NCBI RefSeq assembly: GCF_002080415.1
Contig: NZ_CP020474.1
Coordinates: 2,555,501 to 2,619,500 of the forward strand
Length of the DNA stretch: 64,000 nt
From: Roseovarius mucosus
GTDB taxonomy: Bacteria; Pseudomonadota; Alphaproteobacteria; Rhodobacterales; Rhodobacteraceae
Direction: 5' to 3'
In this document: positions 35,301 through 44,293 of the stretch, in pieces
How the letters are laid out: every line of letters starts with the position of its first letter
Numbering within the stretch: the stretch's first letter is position 1
The notes under the pieces: generated by a model
The model's input: the letters and a program-made list of their open reading frames with translations, nothing else
Told to the model about the DNA's origin: nothing
The model's database searches: none
Position numbers and translations under genes: made by a program

Positions 35301-37808
35301 ATGAAAACCCAGGTCAAAGCCCTCGTCGTTGGCGGCGGTGCCGTTGGCACCTCGATTGCCTATCATCTGGCCAAGGCCGGGTGGGAGGATGTCATGCTGC
35401 TGGAGCGGGACGAGCTGACCTCTGGCTCGACCTGGCATGCGGCGGGATTGCTGCCGCTCTTCAACATGTCCTTTGCCACCACGCATATCCACAAGTATTC
35501 GGTGGAGTTCTACAAGACGCTGGAGGCCGAGACCGGGCTGAATGCGGGCTTTGCCGTCGTGGGGAACCTGCGCATGGCGCAGACCGACGAGCGGATGGAC
35601 GAGTATATGCTCTATGCCTCGACCGCCGAAACCTGCGGCGTGCCTTATCAGTGGTTGACCCCTGACGAGATCAAGGAACGCTGGCCGCTGATCAATACGT
35701 CCGACCTCAAGGGTGCGCTTTATCACAACACCGACGGCTATATTAACCCCGCCGATGTGACGCAGGCCATGGCCAAGGGGGCGCGTCAGCGCGGCGTGAT
35801 GATCGAGCGCAAGTGGCAGGCGGATGCGTTCCACTGGACCGGCACCGCGTGGGAGGTGACCTGCACCAAGATGGTGGAAAAGGGCGGCAATCTGGTGCCC
35901 TCGGACGAGCAGATCGTGATCACCGCCGAGCATGTCGTGACGGCGAGCGGCAACCATGCGCAAACCACCGCCAAGAAGCTGGGCATCAAGATCCCGGCAA
36001 TCCCCGTCGAGCATCAGTTCGTCGTGATGGATCAGGACCCGGCGCTGGTCGAATTCCGCAGACAGGGCGGCAAAGAACACCCCGTCGTGCGCGACGCCGA
36101 TGCGCAAAGCTACGTGCGCGAAGAGCGCGGCGGCTGGATTCTGGGTGTCTATGAGAAAAACGCGCCTGCCTGCTTTGAATATGGCGTGCCGGACAGTTTC
36201 CGTGCTGATCTCTTCCCGCTGGCGCTGGAGCGGATCGAAGAACAGTATATGGCGATGATCCACCGCATCCCGTCCTGCGAGGAATCGGGTCTCAAGGATG
36301 ATTTCAACGGGCCGATCTGCTATACGCCCGATGGCAACCCGCTGGTCGGCCCCGCACCGGGGCTGCGCAACATGTGGCTGGCCGAGGGCTTTAGCTTTGG
36401 CATTACCGCCGCGGGCGGCACGGGCTATTACCTCGCGCAGTTGATGGTGAATGGCGAGGCCGAGATCGACATGGCAAGCCTTGATCCCAAGCGCTATTCC
36501 TCGAACTGGATGACGACCGAGTTTGCCGCGCGCAAGAACGAAGAATGCTACGATCACGTCTATATCCTGCACCACCCGGATGAAGAGCGCCCCGCGTGCC
36601 GCCCGCTGCGCACCTCGCCCGCCTATGACCGGCAAAAGAAGCGCGGCGCGCAGTTCGGGTTCGTCAATGGCTGGGAACGCCCCAACTATTACGGGCCACT
36701 CGACGCGCCGGAAAACTTTGACCATGACGCGCGCAGCTTCCGCCGGGGCGGCTGGTGGCAATATGCGGTGGAAGAGGCGCGCGCGATCCGTGAAGGCGTG
36801 GGCCTGATCGACGCCACGGCGTTTTCCAAGCATATGGTCAAAGGGCCGGGGGCGACCGCGTTCCTCGATTGGTTCACCTGCAACAAGCTGCCAAAAGTGG
36901 GCCGCATCAACCTGACCTATGCGCTGACCGATCATGGCACAACGCGTACGGAATACACCATCGTGCGCCTCAAAGAGCATGAATATTACCTCGTCTCTGC
37001 CGGGGCCTGGACCGAGTATGACGCCGATTATCTGCGCAAATCAGCCGAGGATATGGCGGGCGAATTCGGCTATATCGAGATTCAGGACGTGACCACCCAA
37101 TGGGGTGTCTTTGCCATCGCCGGGCCGAAATCGCGCGACGTGCTGAACGCCGTCATCAAGGATGCCGATCCGGCAACTGCGCTGAGCAACAAGCGGTTCC
37201 CGTGGCTTTCGGCGCAGCGCATCGAACTGGGCATGTGCCCGGTCAATGCCATCCGCGTGGCCTATACCGGCGAATTGGGCTGGGAATTGCATCACCCCAT
37301 CGAGATGCAAAATTACCTGTTCGATTTGCTGGAAAAGGCCGGCGAAAAGCATGGGATGAAGCTGGTCGGCGCCCGCGCGCAGAACTGGCTGCGGCAAGAG
37401 AAAAGCTATCGCGCCTTTGGCAATGAGCTAGGCCGCGACGCGACCCCGCTCGAGGCTGATCTGCCGCGCTTTGTCGATCTGGACAAGGAATTCCGCGGCA
37501 AGGCCCGGATGGTCGAGACCGGCGTGCGCGTGAAATGCTGCACGCTTCTGATCGACGGGCCTGCGGATGCCGATCCCTGGGGGCGTGAGGTGCTCTACAC
37601 GCCCGAAGGCGAGCGGGTTGGTCGCCTGACCTCGGGTGGCTATTCGGTGGCCTTCGGGAAATCCATCGGTATGGGCTATGTCAAACCCGAGCAGGCGGTC
37701 GAGGGCACCAAGCTCAAGGTCAAGATGCTCGATCAGCTTTGGGATGCGGTCGTGACCTGCGACAGCCCCTATGACCCCAAGAACGAGACCATCCGCAAGG
37801 ATGGGTGA
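35301..37808 (+). CDS. dimethylglycine/sarcosine dehydrogenase-like FAD and folate enzyme
   Basis: This 835-residue protein has a FAD-dependent N-terminal oxidase domain (DAO family, motif VVGGGAVGTSIAYHLAKAG) and C-terminal GcvT-type folate-binding domains (from about residue 470; ending in GRLTSGGYSVAFGKSIGMGY). His46 in SGSTWHAAGL corresponds to the histidine that carries covalent FAD in dimethylglycine dehydrogenase. Such enzymes demethylate dimethylglycine or sarcosine and pass the methylene group to tetrahydrofolate. The exact substrate is open; betaine catabolism genes are not visible. AAGGGAG precedes the ATG, and a strong bidirectional terminator follows. Confidence 0.88.
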   Translation: MKTQVKALVVGGGAVGTSIAYHLAKAGWEDVMLLERDELTSGSTWHAAGLLPLFNMSFATTHIHKYSVEFYKTLEAETGLNAGFAVVGNLRMAQTDERMDEYMLYASTAETCGVPYQWLTPDEIKERWPLINTSDLKGALYHNTDGYINPADVTQAMAKGARQRGVMIERKWQADAFHWTGTAWEVTCTKMVEKGGNLVPSDEQIVITAEHVVTASGNHAQTTAKKLGIKIPAIPVEHQFVVMDQDPALVEFRRQGGKEHPVVRDADAQSYVREERGGWILGVYEKNAPACFEYGVPDSFRADLFPLALERIEEQYMAMIHRIPSCEESGLKDDFNGPICYTPDGNPLVGPAPGLRNMWLAEGFSFGITAAGGTGYYLAQLMVNGEAEIDMASLDPKRYSSNWMTTEFAARKNEECYDHVYILHHPDEERPACRPLRTSPAYDRQKKRGAQFGFVNGWERPNYYGPLDAPENFDHDARSFRRGGWWQYAVEEARAIREGVGLIDATAFSKHMVKGPGATAFLDWFTCNKLPKVGRINLTYALTDHGTTRTEYTIVRLKEHEYYLVSAGAWTEYDADYLRKSAEDMAGEFGYIEIQDVTTQWGVFAIAGPKSRDVLNAVIKDADPATALSNKRFPWLSAQRIELGMCPVNAIRVAYTGELGWELHHPIEMQNYLFDLLEKAGEKHGMKLVGARAQNWLRQEKSYRAFGNELGRDATPLEADLPRFVDLDKEFRGKARMVETGVRVKCCTLLIDGPADADPWGREVLYTPEGERVGRLTSGGYSVAFGKSIGMGYVKPEQAVEGTKLKVKMLDQLWDAVVTCDSPYDPKNETIRKDG

Positions 37809-37816
37809 ACATAACA

Positions 37817-37843
37817 GGGGGCACCAATTGGTGCCCCTATTTC
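37817..37843. terminator. bidirectional terminator between convergent genes
   Basis: GGGGCACC (37818-37825) pairs with GGTGCCCC (37830-37837) with an AATT loop, followed by TATTTCC on the plus strand. It overlaps the stop of the minus-strand lysozyme gene, so it likely serves both convergent genes. Confidence 0.75.
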
Positions 37844-38577
37844 CAATGCGTGCCCAGCCAGTCTTTCCACTGCCTCTCTGACCCGGCAAAGACGTTGATA
37901 TCGACGCCGCCCTCGACCCCCGGCACAATGCCTGTGCCGGTATATTGCCAAAAGGTCCAGCGTTTGCCGGGGTAGACCTGATCGGGCGTCTTCGCCACCG
38001 CGCGCAGCCAGAATTCCACCCCCTCGATCTGCCCAATGCCGGTTTGTTCGTAGAATTCCGGCGTGGTGTAGATGATCGGGCGTTGGCCGTAATACCGCTC
38101 GACGATATCAAGGAAAATCTGCGCTTGCCTGCGCACCTCTGCCCCCGGTGGGCGCACCACGCAGGTGGGGGAAAACGGGTTCCACTCCATGTCAAGCACG
38201 GGCGGCAACGCGCGGCCCCGACGTGGCACATTCTGGATGAACCATTGCGCCTGCACCTCGGGCGGGGTGCAGAAATAGTAGAAATGATAGGCCCCGCGCG
38301 GGATGCCCTCGCGCGCCGCCAATTGCCAGTTGCGGTCGAATTGCGCGTCCTTGAGATCGCCGCCCTCGGTTGCCTTGATAAAGGCAAAGGCCACACCCGA
38401 AAGCGCCACGCGCCGCCAGTCGATTTCGTTCTGGAACCGCGCCACATCAAGGCCATGCACCGGATAGCTAGACGGCCCGCGCGGGCCGAAATCGACCGGG
38501 GCATAATCGCCATACCGCTCGGTTGCCAGAGCGGGCCCGCATATGAGGGCGAGGCAGAGTAAAAAAGGACGCAGCAT
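37837..38577 (-). CDS. secreted GH25 lysozyme-like protein
   Basis: This protein of 246 residues has a Sec signal peptide (MLRPFLLCLALICGPALA) and a glycoside hydrolase family 25 domain that cleaves peptidoglycan. Catalytic residues typical for GH25 are visible: Asp44 in HGLDVARFQ, Glu71 in KATEGG, Asp129 and Glu131 in VLDMEWNP, and the C-terminal WTFWQYTGTG. GH25 enzymes are often phage lysins, but the signal peptide and lack of phage genes make a chromosomal cell-wall enzyme more likely. Confidence 0.9.
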   Translation of the reverse strand: MLRPFLLCLALICGPALATERYGDYAPVDFGPRGPSSYPVHGLDVARFQNEIDWRRVALSGVAFAFIKATEGGDLKDAQFDRNWQLAAREGIPRGAYHFYYFCTPPEVQAQWFIQNVPRRGRALPPVLDMEWNPFSPTCVVRPPGAEVRRQAQIFLDIVERYYGQRPIIYTTPEFYEQTGIGQIEGVEFWLRAVAKTPDQVYPGKRWTFWQYTGTGIVPGVEGGVDINVFAGSERQWKDWLGTHWK

Positions 38578-38653
38578 CTGAAAACCCGTTACAGTGATAC
38601 CTGTTTCGAGCCTAACGCAAAGACTGCCGCCCGGTCAGCCGTTTTTGTACGGC

Positions 38654-39037
38654 CTACCCTTTTTCCGCCAATTCATCGTAACAGGCGAGCGCCTTGGCGG
38701 CATACATCATCGCCGGGCCGCCGCCCATCTGGATTGACATGGCCAGCACATCGCCCACCTCTTCGCGGGTGGCCCCAGTGCGAATAAGCGCCTCCATATG
38801 CAGGGCGATACAGGGTTCGCATTTGGTGGCGACCGCAATGCCGAGGGCCACGAATTCCTTGACCTTGAACTCAAGCGTGCCGCCTTCCTTGACGGCCTTG
38901 CCCAAGCCGCCAAAGGCGCGGGCGGTGTCGGGGATAAGCGCATTCAGCGCGCGCAATTCCTGTCGGGTGGTGTCGATCTTGTCTGGCCAACGCATTTGCG
39001 GGATCTCCATACCTGTCTCTGCCTCGGCAGAAACCAT
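38654..39037 (-). CDS. carboxymuconolactone decarboxylase/AhpD-like protein
   Basis: This 127-residue protein belongs to the AhpD-like/CMD family. The redox motif C-x2-C followed by His is present as KCEPCIALHMEA, with the preceding helix FKVKEFVALGIAVAT typical of the family. It probably acts as a peroxidase-linked redox protein rather than a decarboxylase. ATG 39037 has AGAGGCG five bases upstream; ATG 39010 is an alternative. A DUF938 gene follows upstream on the same strand, about 30 bp away. Confidence 0.85.
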   Translation of the reverse strand: MVSAEAETGMEIPQMRWPDKIDTTRQELRALNALIPDTARAFGGLGKAVKEGGTLEFKVKEFVALGIAVATKCEPCIALHMEALIRTGATREEVGDVLAMSIQMGGGPAMMYAAKALACYDELAEKG

Positions 39038-39065
39038 GCTACGCCTCTCGTGGCCTTGATCCAGA

Positions 39066-39722
39066 TCAGGCGGAACGCTCAGCAATCAGCAGGACATTGT
39101 TGGCAGGCATCGCACGGCTTTCGATCAGGATGAGCCCCGCGTCGCGCAGCCAATGCTGGACCTCTTCCAGATCCTTGTAGCCGATGGCGGGGTCCTGCGC
39201 GATGAGGCTGGCATGAAACCGGGCGTCACCCTCGGAGGTGGCCTCGCCTGACCGCAGGAACGGCCCGTAAAGGGCAAAGCGCCCGCCGGGGGCGAGGGCA
39301 TCGGCCCCCTCTTGCACCAGCGTTTGCGCCTCGGGTGTTGAGATGAGGTGCAAGAGGTTGATCAGCACGATCAGGGCGCGGTTGCCGTGCTCTGCGCCCC
39401 AACCGGCTTGGGTGGCGTTCAGGGGCAGGGCGGCGCGCAGATTGGGCAACCCGGCCTCTGCCGCCCAGGCGTTGATACTGTCGCGCCGCGCGGGGTCAAT
39501 CTCGGTTGGTTGCCAGTCAAGGCCGGGCATCGCGCGGGCAAAGCCCACGATATGCTGCCCCGTGCCGCTTGCAATCTCAAGCGCACGGCCTGTTGCGGGG
39601 GCAATCGAGGCAAGCGCCTCGGTGATGGCTGCTGCGTTGCGTTCGGCAGAGGGCGCGTGCAGTTTGGCCCCGTCGCCCGCATGTGCGATCGACGCCGTGG
39701 GCGGCAGGGGGCGTTGCTCCAT
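39066..39722 (-). CDS. DUF938 SAM-dependent methyltransferase-like protein
   Basis: This 218-residue cytoplasmic protein is of the DUF938 family, related to SAM-dependent methyltransferases. The cofactor motif is EIASGTGQHIVGFA near residue 49; WQPTEIDPARRDSINAWA and the later LINLLHLISTPEAQTL and FALYGPFLRSG blocks are family-typical. The substrate is unknown. ATG 39722 lies five bases after the aldo/keto reductase stop, so the two are probably one unit. Confidence 0.88.
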   Translation of the reverse strand: MEQRPLPPTASIAHAGDGAKLHAPSAERNAAAITEALASIAPATGRALEIASGTGQHIVGFARAMPGLDWQPTEIDPARRDSINAWAAEAGLPNLRAALPLNATQAGWGAEHGNRALIVLINLLHLISTPEAQTLVQEGADALAPGGRFALYGPFLRSGEATSEGDARFHASLIAQDPAIGYKDLEEVQHWLRDAGLILIESRAMPANNVLLIAERSA

Positions 39723-39726
39723 CGGC

Positions 39727-40662
39727 TCAGGCCTCTTCGGTGCGGTCAGTGGCGGGGGGCGGGGCGGGGCTGAGCGTGGCCATCCGCGCATAGAGCGCCG
39801 CGTCCATATCGAATTCCAGAGCGGCCAGCGACGGCGCAATCTGCGCGGCAGAGCGCCCGGAAATGATTGGCACAGGCCGCGCCGGGTGCTGTGCTGCCCA
39901 TGCCACCGCAAGGGTCGCGGGATCGGTGCCCAGCTCTTGCGCGATCTGGCTCAGGTGAACGGCGGCCTCTTGCATCCAGCCCTGACCATAGCGCACGGCG
40001 TAGCGTTCATTGCCCGTGAGCCGCCCGGTTTCGCCACGTGCATATTTGCCGGTGAGCAACCCCCCGGCCAACGGCGAGTACCCCGCCACCACCATCCCTT
40101 CGGAGGCGGCCATCGGCAGGATTTCAACCTCGGCCTGCCGCTTGATGAGGCTATACATCGGTTGCAGGATCGAAATCGTCAGATCAAACCGCGCCGCGAT
40201 GCATGCGGCCTTCATCACCTGCCAAGCGGCGAAATTCGACAGGCCGACATGGTCGATCTGCCCGCGCGCGCGCAAATCGGCAAAGGTTTCCAAGGTTTCT
40301 TCAAGGGGCGTGTCGGGATCAAAGCGGTGAAGATAGAGGATCTCGACCTTGTCCATACCAAGACGTTGGCGGGAAATATCGAACTGCGCGAGGATATTTG
40401 CCCGCCCCGCCCCGCCGGAATATCCGGCCTTGGTGGCAATCGTCAGCCGGTCGCGGTGCGGTGCGGCGAATTGGCCCAAAAGCGTTTCCGCCGCCCCATC
40501 GGTGTACAGATGCGCCGTGTCGAAATGCGTAATGCCCGCCGCAAGACACGCATCGAACATCGCGCGCGAGGCGGCTTCATCAGCGGCATCGCCGAATTGC
40601 ATGGTGCCAAAGGCAAAGCGGCTGGCCGGGGTTCCATCGGGGGAGGTGATCACTGTTCTCAT
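39727..40662 (-). CDS. aldo/keto reductase
   Basis: This 311-residue NADPH-dependent oxidoreductase has the aldo/keto reductase tetrad: Asp48, Tyr53 (FDTAHLYTDGAAE), Lys78 (ATKAG), and His112 (LYLHRFDP). The NADPH-binding block IISGRSAAQIAPSLAAL lies near the C-terminus. It probably reduces a small aldehyde or ketone, and no specific substrate is indicated. The ATG is at 40662; an upstream extension into the psd promoter region is not supported. Confidence 0.9.
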   Translation of the reverse strand: MRTVITSPDGTPASRFAFGTMQFGDAADEAASRAMFDACLAAGITHFDTAHLYTDGAAETLLGQFAAPHRDRLTIATKAGYSGGAGRANILAQFDISRQRLGMDKVEILYLHRFDPDTPLEETLETFADLRARGQIDHVGLSNFAAWQVMKAACIAARFDLTISILQPMYSLIKRQAEVEILPMAASEGMVVAGYSPLAGGLLTGKYARGETGRLTGNERYAVRYGQGWMQEAAVHLSQIAQELGTDPATLAVAWAAQHPARPVPIISGRSAAQIAPSLAALEFDMDAALYARMATLSPAPPPATDRTEEA

Positions 40663-40777
40663 GGTGCACAGAGTGCCACGCGCAAGCAGCAAAGAAAAGC
40701 TGTCACCTTGCATGTTGAGAGGCATGAGCTTAGGCGGATAGAAAGAGACCTGAACCTGCCGCAAGGAGTGCCCGCGC

Positions 40778-41440
40778 ATGAAAATGCATGAAACCTTCAT
40801 CAAGCCGATGCATCCGGAGGGGCGCAAGTTCGTGGCGATCTTTGCGCTGATCACCTTTGGGCTTTTCATGCTCTGGGATGTTTTGGGCTGGATCGGTGTG
40901 GGCCTCACGGTCTGGTGTTATTATTTCTTTCGTGACCCAGAGCGTGTGACCCCCGAACGCCCCGGTCTGATCATCAGCCCCGCCGACGGCATGGTGTCGC
41001 TGATCGAACCGGCGGTGCCGCCTGCCGAACTGGGCCTGCCCGCCACGCCGCTCACGCGCGTCAGCGTGTTCATGAGCGTGTTCAACTGCCATGTGAACCG
41101 TGCGCCAGTCGCCGGGCGGGTCAGCGCTGTTGCCTATCGCCCCGGCAAGTTCTTCAATGCGTCGCTCGACAAGGCCAGCGCGGATAACGAGCGCAATGGC
41201 GTGGTGATCGAAATGGCTGATGGGCGGCTCTTGCCGGTGGTTCAGATCGCGGGGCTGGTGGCGCGGCGGATCGTGTGTTTCGTAAAACCGGGGGATGCCC
41301 TTGGGCGTGGTGAGCGCTTTGGCCTTATCCGCTTTGGGTCTCGGCTTGATATTTATCTGCCCGAAGGTGTGGTCCCAAGCGTGCGCGTGGGACAAACCAT
41401 GGTGGCAGGGGAAACCGTGATCGCGGAGTTGGGCCAGTGA
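40778..41440 (+). CDS. psd: phosphatidylserine decarboxylase (short form)
   Basis: Psd makes phosphatidylethanolamine from phosphatidylserine. The 220-residue protein is the short 'Psd-A' type with two N-terminal membrane segments (about 18-50), [21 protein letters not shown], and the self-cleavage site RFGSR, where cleavage between Gly187 and Ser188 would produce the pyruvoyl group. GTGA overlap couples it to pssA. Its upstream promoter region (40663-40777) is shared with the divergent aldo/keto reductase. Confidence 0.94.
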   Translation: MKMHETFIKPMHPEGRKFVAIFALITFGLFMLWDVLGWIGVGLTVWCYYFFRDPERVTPERPGLIISPADGMVSLIEPAVPPAELGLPATPLTRVSVFMSVFNCHVNRAPVAGRVSAVAYRPGKFFNASLDKASADNERNGVVIEMADGRLLPVVQIAGLVARRIVCFVKPGDALGRGERFGLIRFGSRLDIYLPEGVVPSVRVGQTMVAGETVIAELGQ

Positions 41441-42186
41441 CACCAGAGCCAGAGCCGCCAGCGCGCCGCGAGGTCACGCTCGCACAGCTTTTGCCAAATA
41501 TGCTGACCGTTGCCGCGATCTGTGCCGGGGTCACGGCGATCCGGCTGGGCGTGCAGGGGGATTATGTGCGCGCCGTGCAACTCCTGCTGATCGCCGGGGT
41601 GCTGGACGGGCTGGATGGGCGTTTGGCGCGGCTCTTGCGCAGTTCAAGCGCGATGGGCGCCGAGCTTGATTCGCTCGCGGATTTCGTGAATTTCGGCGTC
41701 GCGGCCCCGCTGGTGATCTACTATTGGGGCCTTCAGGACGCACGACAAGCAGGCTGGATTGCGGTTCTCTTCTTTGCCGTGTGCTGCGTCATGCGTCTGG
41801 CGCGGTTTAATGTCAGTGCGCGCGAAGAGGGCGGCAAGGGCGGATCAGGGGCCTATTTCCAAGGTCTGCCTTCGCCCGCAGGCGCGCTTTTGGCGATGCT
41901 GCCGATGTTCGTGACCTTTGCACTGCCGGATATGTCCCCGCCGCCTGCGTTCCTCACCGGGCTTTATATGGCCGGTGTCGGCCTTCTGATGATTTCGCCG
42001 GTGCCGATCTGGTCGTTCAAGAAAACCCGCATCTCGCGCGAGAACGTCAAGTTCTTCCTCTTGGCCTTTGCCTGCGTGGCGGCGGCGCTGGTGATCTTTA
42101 CTTGGGCGGCGTTGATCGTGATGTGTCTGGCCTATGTCGGTATGGTGATCTGGGCCGCGCTCTTCTGGTATCCCAACGAGGGTTAA
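41437..42186 (+). CDS. pssA: CDP-diacylglycerol-serine O-phosphatidyltransferase
   Basis: PssA makes phosphatidylserine from CDP-diacylglycerol and serine at the inner membrane, feeding Psd. The 249-residue protein carries the full CDP-alcohol phosphotransferase motif D-G-x2-A-R-x8-G-x3-D-x3-D at residues 60-82 (Asp60, Gly61, Ala64, Arg65, Gly74, Asp78, Asp82). Several membrane helices follow, with the late [11 protein letters not shown] motif of PssA. It starts with GTG overlapping the psd stop and ends overlapping the stop of the convergent oxygenase (TTAA). Confidence 0.95.
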   Translation: MTPEPEPPARREVTLAQLLPNMLTVAAICAGVTAIRLGVQGDYVRAVQLLLIAGVLDGLDGRLARLLRSSSAMGAELDSLADFVNFGVAAPLVIYYWGLQDARQAGWIAVLFFAVCCVMRLARFNVSAREEGGKGGSGAYFQGLPSPAGALLAMLPMFVTFALPDMSPPPAFLTGLYMAGVGLLMISPVPIWSFKKTRISRENVKFFLLAFACVAAALVIFTWAALIVMCLAYVGMVIWAALFWYPNEG

Positions 42187-43022
42187 TCGAGATAGGCGTC
42201 GGCCCTCTGACCTGCGCGCTCGTGATGGATCGGCAAGGTGCGCCCGTAGAGCTGGCGACAGCGTTCAGGCGTGCCGACCATTCCCGGCTCTTCCACATAG
42301 GACAGGATCGCGACGTAACGCGGGGTCTTGCCGCGCAAGGGGGCGACCCGGTGGAGCGAATAGCGACCCCGGAAAATCTGAAGATCGCCCGGTTCCAGCA
42401 CAAGCGTTCTGACCGTGTCAGAGGTGCCATCCAGCACCTTTTCCACCTCGGCAAAATTCTCGCCCCCGGCGCGGATATTGGGCGCATATTCAAACGCGCC
42501 CCCCTCTTCGGCATTCTGAATGGCGATGGTGACGGTGAAATTATTGGTGTCGAAATGCCATGGAAATCCATTGCCTTCGTCGGCGGCATTCACGATCACA
42601 TCGGCCAGCGGATCGGCGTAGGGATAGAAATTCTCTTCCTCCAGACAGTCCTGAATAAAGGCGCTGAGCGCTGGATATTCATAAAGCGCGCGCAGCGGGC
42701 TTGCGGGCGGAAAGTTATCCGCCGGAATGAAGCTGTTGGAGCGCTCGAAAAACCGACGACGCGGATCGTGTGCGGGCAGGGTCGGGTCGTCCTTGGTGAA
42801 ATAGGGATTGGTGCGATTAAAGGAGCGAAAGGCCTTGTCGGCGACGCTCTCAGCCTGCGCACGCAGGATCTCCACCCCCGCCGGGGTAAGGAACCCTTTG
42901 AGCACCGCACAGCCATCGCGGCCAAGATCGGCGCGGACGCGGTCTAGGATGATGTCGCGCGCGTGCCCCGTTTGGTGGACCGGGTAGCGGGCAAGATCAA
43001 TCAGGGTGTCGGGGGTGCCCAT
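42183..43022 (-). CDS. Fe(II)/2-oxoglutarate-dependent oxygenase
   Basis: This 279-residue cytoplasmic enzyme shows the cupin-fold iron site: His156 and Asp158 in PWHFDTNNF, distal His224 in YSLHRV, and the 2-oxoglutarate-binding Arg235 in GKTPRYVAIL. That set fits the phytanoyl-CoA/ArpA-like oxygenases. The iron Asp is kept, so it is not a halogenase of the HxG type. The substrate is unknown and there are no obvious pathway partners. ATG 43022 is used; the longer frame up to 43169 overlaps a terminator. Confidence 0.85.
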   Translation of the reverse strand: MGTPDTLIDLARYPVHQTGHARDIILDRVRADLGRDGCAVLKGFLTPAGVEILRAQAESVADKAFRSFNRTNPYFTKDDPTLPAHDPRRRFFERSNSFIPADNFPPASPLRALYEYPALSAFIQDCLEEENFYPYADPLADVIVNAADEGNGFPWHFDTNNFTVTIAIQNAEEGGAFEYAPNIRAGGENFAEVEKVLDGTSDTVRTLVLEPGDLQIFRGRYSLHRVAPLRGKTPRYVAILSYVEEPGMVGTPERCRQLYGRTLPIHHERAGQRADAYLD

Positions 43023-43133
43023 GGGCGGTCTCCTGGCGGTGCGTTTGCCCAAGAGTATGGCCTGCGGCGCGCGCGTCTGTTCTGAAACCGACCGGCGGTG
43101 ATGTCGGGCTCCAGGCCTGCGGTGTACAAACAA

Positions 43134-43166
43134 ACAGCCGCCGGTTCCCCGGCGGCTGTCGTTTTT
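43134..43166. terminator. bidirectional terminator below the BMP gene
   Basis: ACAGCCGCCGG (43134-43144) and CCGGCGGCTGT (43149-43159) form a perfect 11-bp stem with a TTCC loop. On the minus strand it is followed by TTGTTTGT, ending the xdh-transporter operon; on the plus strand by CGTTTTTC. Confidence 0.8.
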
Positions 43167-43185
43167 CAAACCCTGTCAATTCGGC

Positions 43186-44259
43186 TTAGTTGGGGATCTC
43201 TCCGGTCAGCCCTTCGACATAGAAATCCATGCCCAAGAGCGTGCCGTCATCGGCAACCTCGCCCTCGGCCAGCCAATCCGACCCGTCCTGCTTTTTCAGC
43301 GGCCCGGTGAACGGGTGATAGCTGCCGTCCGCCATGGCGGCCTTGAGGGCCAGCGCCTCTGCCTTGACATCCGCAGGCACCGCATCGGAAATCTCGCCAA
43401 TGCCGACCATGCCCGGCCCGATGCCGTCCCATGTCTGCGTGCTCTCCCATGTGCCATCAATCACCGCCTGCGTGCGGTCAATGTAATAGGGGGCCCAGTT
43501 GTCGATGATCGACGACACGCGCGGGAAGGGGGCGTATTCGGCCATATCCGACGCCTGTCCAAAGGTCACGACATTGCCCGCCTTTTCGGCAGCGGCTTGC
43601 GGCGCGGTGGAATCGGTATGTTGCAGGATCACGTCCGCGCCCTGCTCGATCAGGGCAGTGGCGGCGTCTGCCTCTTTTGCGGGGTCAAACCAAGTGTAGG
43701 CCCAGATGATCTTGAACTCGACATCGGGGTTGACCTTTTTCGCGTGAATATAGGCCGAGTTGATGCCGCGAATGACCTCTGGGATCGGATAAGAGGCGAT
43801 GTAGCCCACGATATTCGATTTGGTCATCTTGCCCGCGATATGGCCCTGCACCGCGCGCCCCTCGTAGAAACGGGCGGAATAGGTCGAGACATTGGGCAGG
43901 GTCTTGTAGCCGGTGGCGTGTTCGAATTTCACATTGGGGAACTTTTCGGCCACTGCCAGCGTCGGCTCCATAAAGCCAAACGAGGTGGTAAAGATCAGAT
44001 CCGCCCCTTGCAGCGCCATTTGCGTGATGGCGCGTTCGGCATCGGCGCCCTCGGGCACGCTTTCTTGATAGACGGTTTCGACGGCATCGCCGAAATGCGC
44101 CTCAACCGCGAGCCTGCCTTTGTCATGCTCATAGGTCCAGCCGCCATCGCCGATGGGGCCGACGTAGATAAAGCCGATCTTGGTCTTGTCCTGCGCCACG
44201 GCGGCGCTTGCCAGACCAAGCGCCAAGGCGGCTGAGGTCAGTAGATGCGTGAGTTTCAT
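43186..44259 (-). CDS. BMP family ABC transporter substrate-binding protein
   Basis: This periplasmic binding protein of 357 residues has a signal peptide (MKLTHLLTSAALALGLASA) and the BMP/Med-type fold: KIGFIYVGPIGDGGWTYEHD, the ligand-contact region FTTSFGFMEPTLAVA, and GINSAYIHAKKVNPDV with WFDPAKEADAA. The BMP family binds nucleosides or purines, matching the xanthine dehydrogenase genes in the same operon. It is the last gene of that operon, 34 bp after a permease. Confidence 0.92.
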   Translation of the reverse strand: MKLTHLLTSAALALGLASAAVAQDKTKIGFIYVGPIGDGGWTYEHDKGRLAVEAHFGDAVETVYQESVPEGADAERAITQMALQGADLIFTTSFGFMEPTLAVAEKFPNVKFEHATGYKTLPNVSTYSARFYEGRAVQGHIAGKMTKSNIVGYIASYPIPEVIRGINSAYIHAKKVNPDVEFKIIWAYTWFDPAKEADAATALIEQGADVILQHTDSTAPQAAAEKAGNVVTFGQASDMAEYAPFPRVSSIIDNWAPYYIDRTQAVIDGTWESTQTWDGIGPGMVGIGEISDAVPADVKAEALALKAAMADGSYHPFTGPLKKQDGSDWLAEGEVADDGTLLGMDFYVEGLTGEIPN

Positions 44260-44293
44260 TCGGGATCTCCCTGTTGTGATCTGTGATGTGATC

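Noticed and set aside
37837..38577. Phage lysin indicating a prophage
   Set aside because: The GH25 protein has its own signal peptide, and there are no holin, structural or integrase genes nearby; GC and codon use match the chromosome.
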